A stretch of DNA of 64,000 nt from Atopsyche davidsoni (Eukaryota; Arthropoda; Insecta; Trichoptera; Hydrobiosidae), in NCBI GenBank assembly GCA_022113835.1, contig JAILWY010000007.1, positions 2,237,001 to 2,301,000 of the forward strand. Reading direction: 5' to 3'. The position numbers and the translations under genes are program-made. Positions 62,805-64,000 of this stretch are shown piece by piece. The notes beneath the pieces are model-generated. The model did no database searches and was not told the DNA's origin. It saw nothing but the letters and a program-made list of their open reading frames with translations. Each line of letters starts with the position of its first letter. Position 1 is the first letter of the stretch.

Positions 62805-64000
62805 GTATGCAGCGCCCGACAAGTCCTATCGAGATCTTAGCAAGTGTCTTCAGTCAATGCAGTCATTATTTCCACATTAATTTTATTGTCGCATCCAATC
62901 CTTTTGACCAAATATTGCTATTTAACATCAGAATCTGAAAAATATCTGCTATTTCATTTTGAACAAGTATCTTTCTTTCAAAACAGGGTATTTTTACAAT
63001 TATTATTCAATATAATTTATTTAGGTAAGACGTTCTTATCAACATACTTAACAAATAAGATTTGTCTCCTTAATTTAGATGTCACTAGTAAAACGCTTAT
63101 GTGCAATAGTGGATATTAATATTATATTGGTCTAAAATGATTGAATGTAGGTTTAGGTAAAGTTAAATAATTTATAATGCATTGTTTTTTCTGAGATCAC
63201 AAAGCTAAAGGAAAAAGATTAAAAATATCTTTTTTTATTAAATTATTACCAAAGTTGATGATAGGCAATGATCTCGATACTAGATTAAATTTTGACAAAA
63301 TTTATTTTCATTCCGGTTCGGTTGAAATTGTTTTTTTTTATATGTATTAGAATTTATGCATCACTTGTGATGATTATTAATTTAATGATATGAAAAGTTG
63401 TCCAAATACAACCATGTCGTTTTCACTTGAATTGTACACTCAGTGTAACTTGGAGGATCTTCCAATTCACTAATACACGTGGTTCAAAACTCATGGTTTT
63501 ATCGGAAAAGAAGAGACTGGGTATCTTAGACCTCTAAATAAATATTTTGTGGCTCAGAAGTAATACCTGGCAGTCTCTTCTTTACAGATACAGTGGATTT
63601 TGAGACACTGTATAGTTATTTTAAGACACGAGATATCTCAACTTGAACACTAAACGCTTTGCTTCTACATTTTGTGTCCCAAACGCCACCTGAACTGCTA
63701 GTTCTCACAAAACATAACCTTAACTGTCGCAACGCAAGAAGCAGAATTGATATTAACATTTCAACTGGGACGACAATCGGCTTCGTGTTGTTATTAACCC
63801 CCCGTGTGAAACTCGACTTGACGTCCTTCACCGACACATTCTGACTTCACCTGGGTGTTTGTGTGTTTGTTTCACGCTGCCTTTATTTACCAACAACAAA
63901 AAAAATGCTAACTTGTGGAATTGTCTTCGCCATTACTTAAAATAATGTACACTAGTGATAAGGAGGAGTTCCACTAAGGTGTCTGAGAAACCTCAAGAGA
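62805..64000. other. Intron downstream of exon 26, runs off the window
   Basis: No exon with spectrin linker or PH-domain sequence is visible. Two inverted-repeat structures lie at 63,507-63,584 and 63,588-63,614. The rest is AT-rich. Confidence 0.55.

Overview
The window is arthropod nuclear DNA, most likely from an insect outside the higher Diptera. It is AT-rich, intron-rich, scattered with small hAT-type elements and tRNA-derived SINE remnants, and carries one clearly recognisable gene. That gene is beta-spectrin (beta-Spec), on the + strand. The gene is split into far more exons than the Drosophila orthologue. I cannot place the insect order from sequence alone.

Layout. Bases 1 to about 36,380 hold no protein gene I can support. 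They read like a long 5' intron or upstream regulatory region, with GC-rich islets, CRE palindromes, MITEs and tandem repeats. They also hold two sequences with the exact form of recursive-splicing ratchet points, a 3' splice site fused directly to a 5' splice site (junctions 9025/9026 and 26126/26127). Two mutually exclusive coding first exons follow: 1A (36,408-36,543, the family-typical N-terminus) and 1B (39,814-39,913, a shorter N-terminus). Both end in phase 1 and can splice to exon 2 at 47,571.

From 47,571 to 60,074, 23 common exons keep an unbroken frame. They encode the paired CH actin-binding domain, spectrin repeats 1-16, and the partial repeat 17 that pairs with alpha-spectrin. 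After that lies an unexpected 1,251-base, 417-codon open exon (60,994-62,244). It has splice sites in phase 0 on both sides, so it looks like an optional cassette next to the tetramerisation site. The conserved linker exon resumes at 62,639-62,804. The rest of the linker and the C-terminal PH domain lie beyond the window.

Function. The encoded protein is the actin- and ankyrin-binding subunit of the submembrane spectrin tetramer. The alternative first exons would change the sequence in front of the actin-binding domain. The cassette would add a long, polar, probably disordered segment between the tetramerisation repeat and the C-terminal linker. Everything outside the spectrin exons is noncoding as far as I can see.
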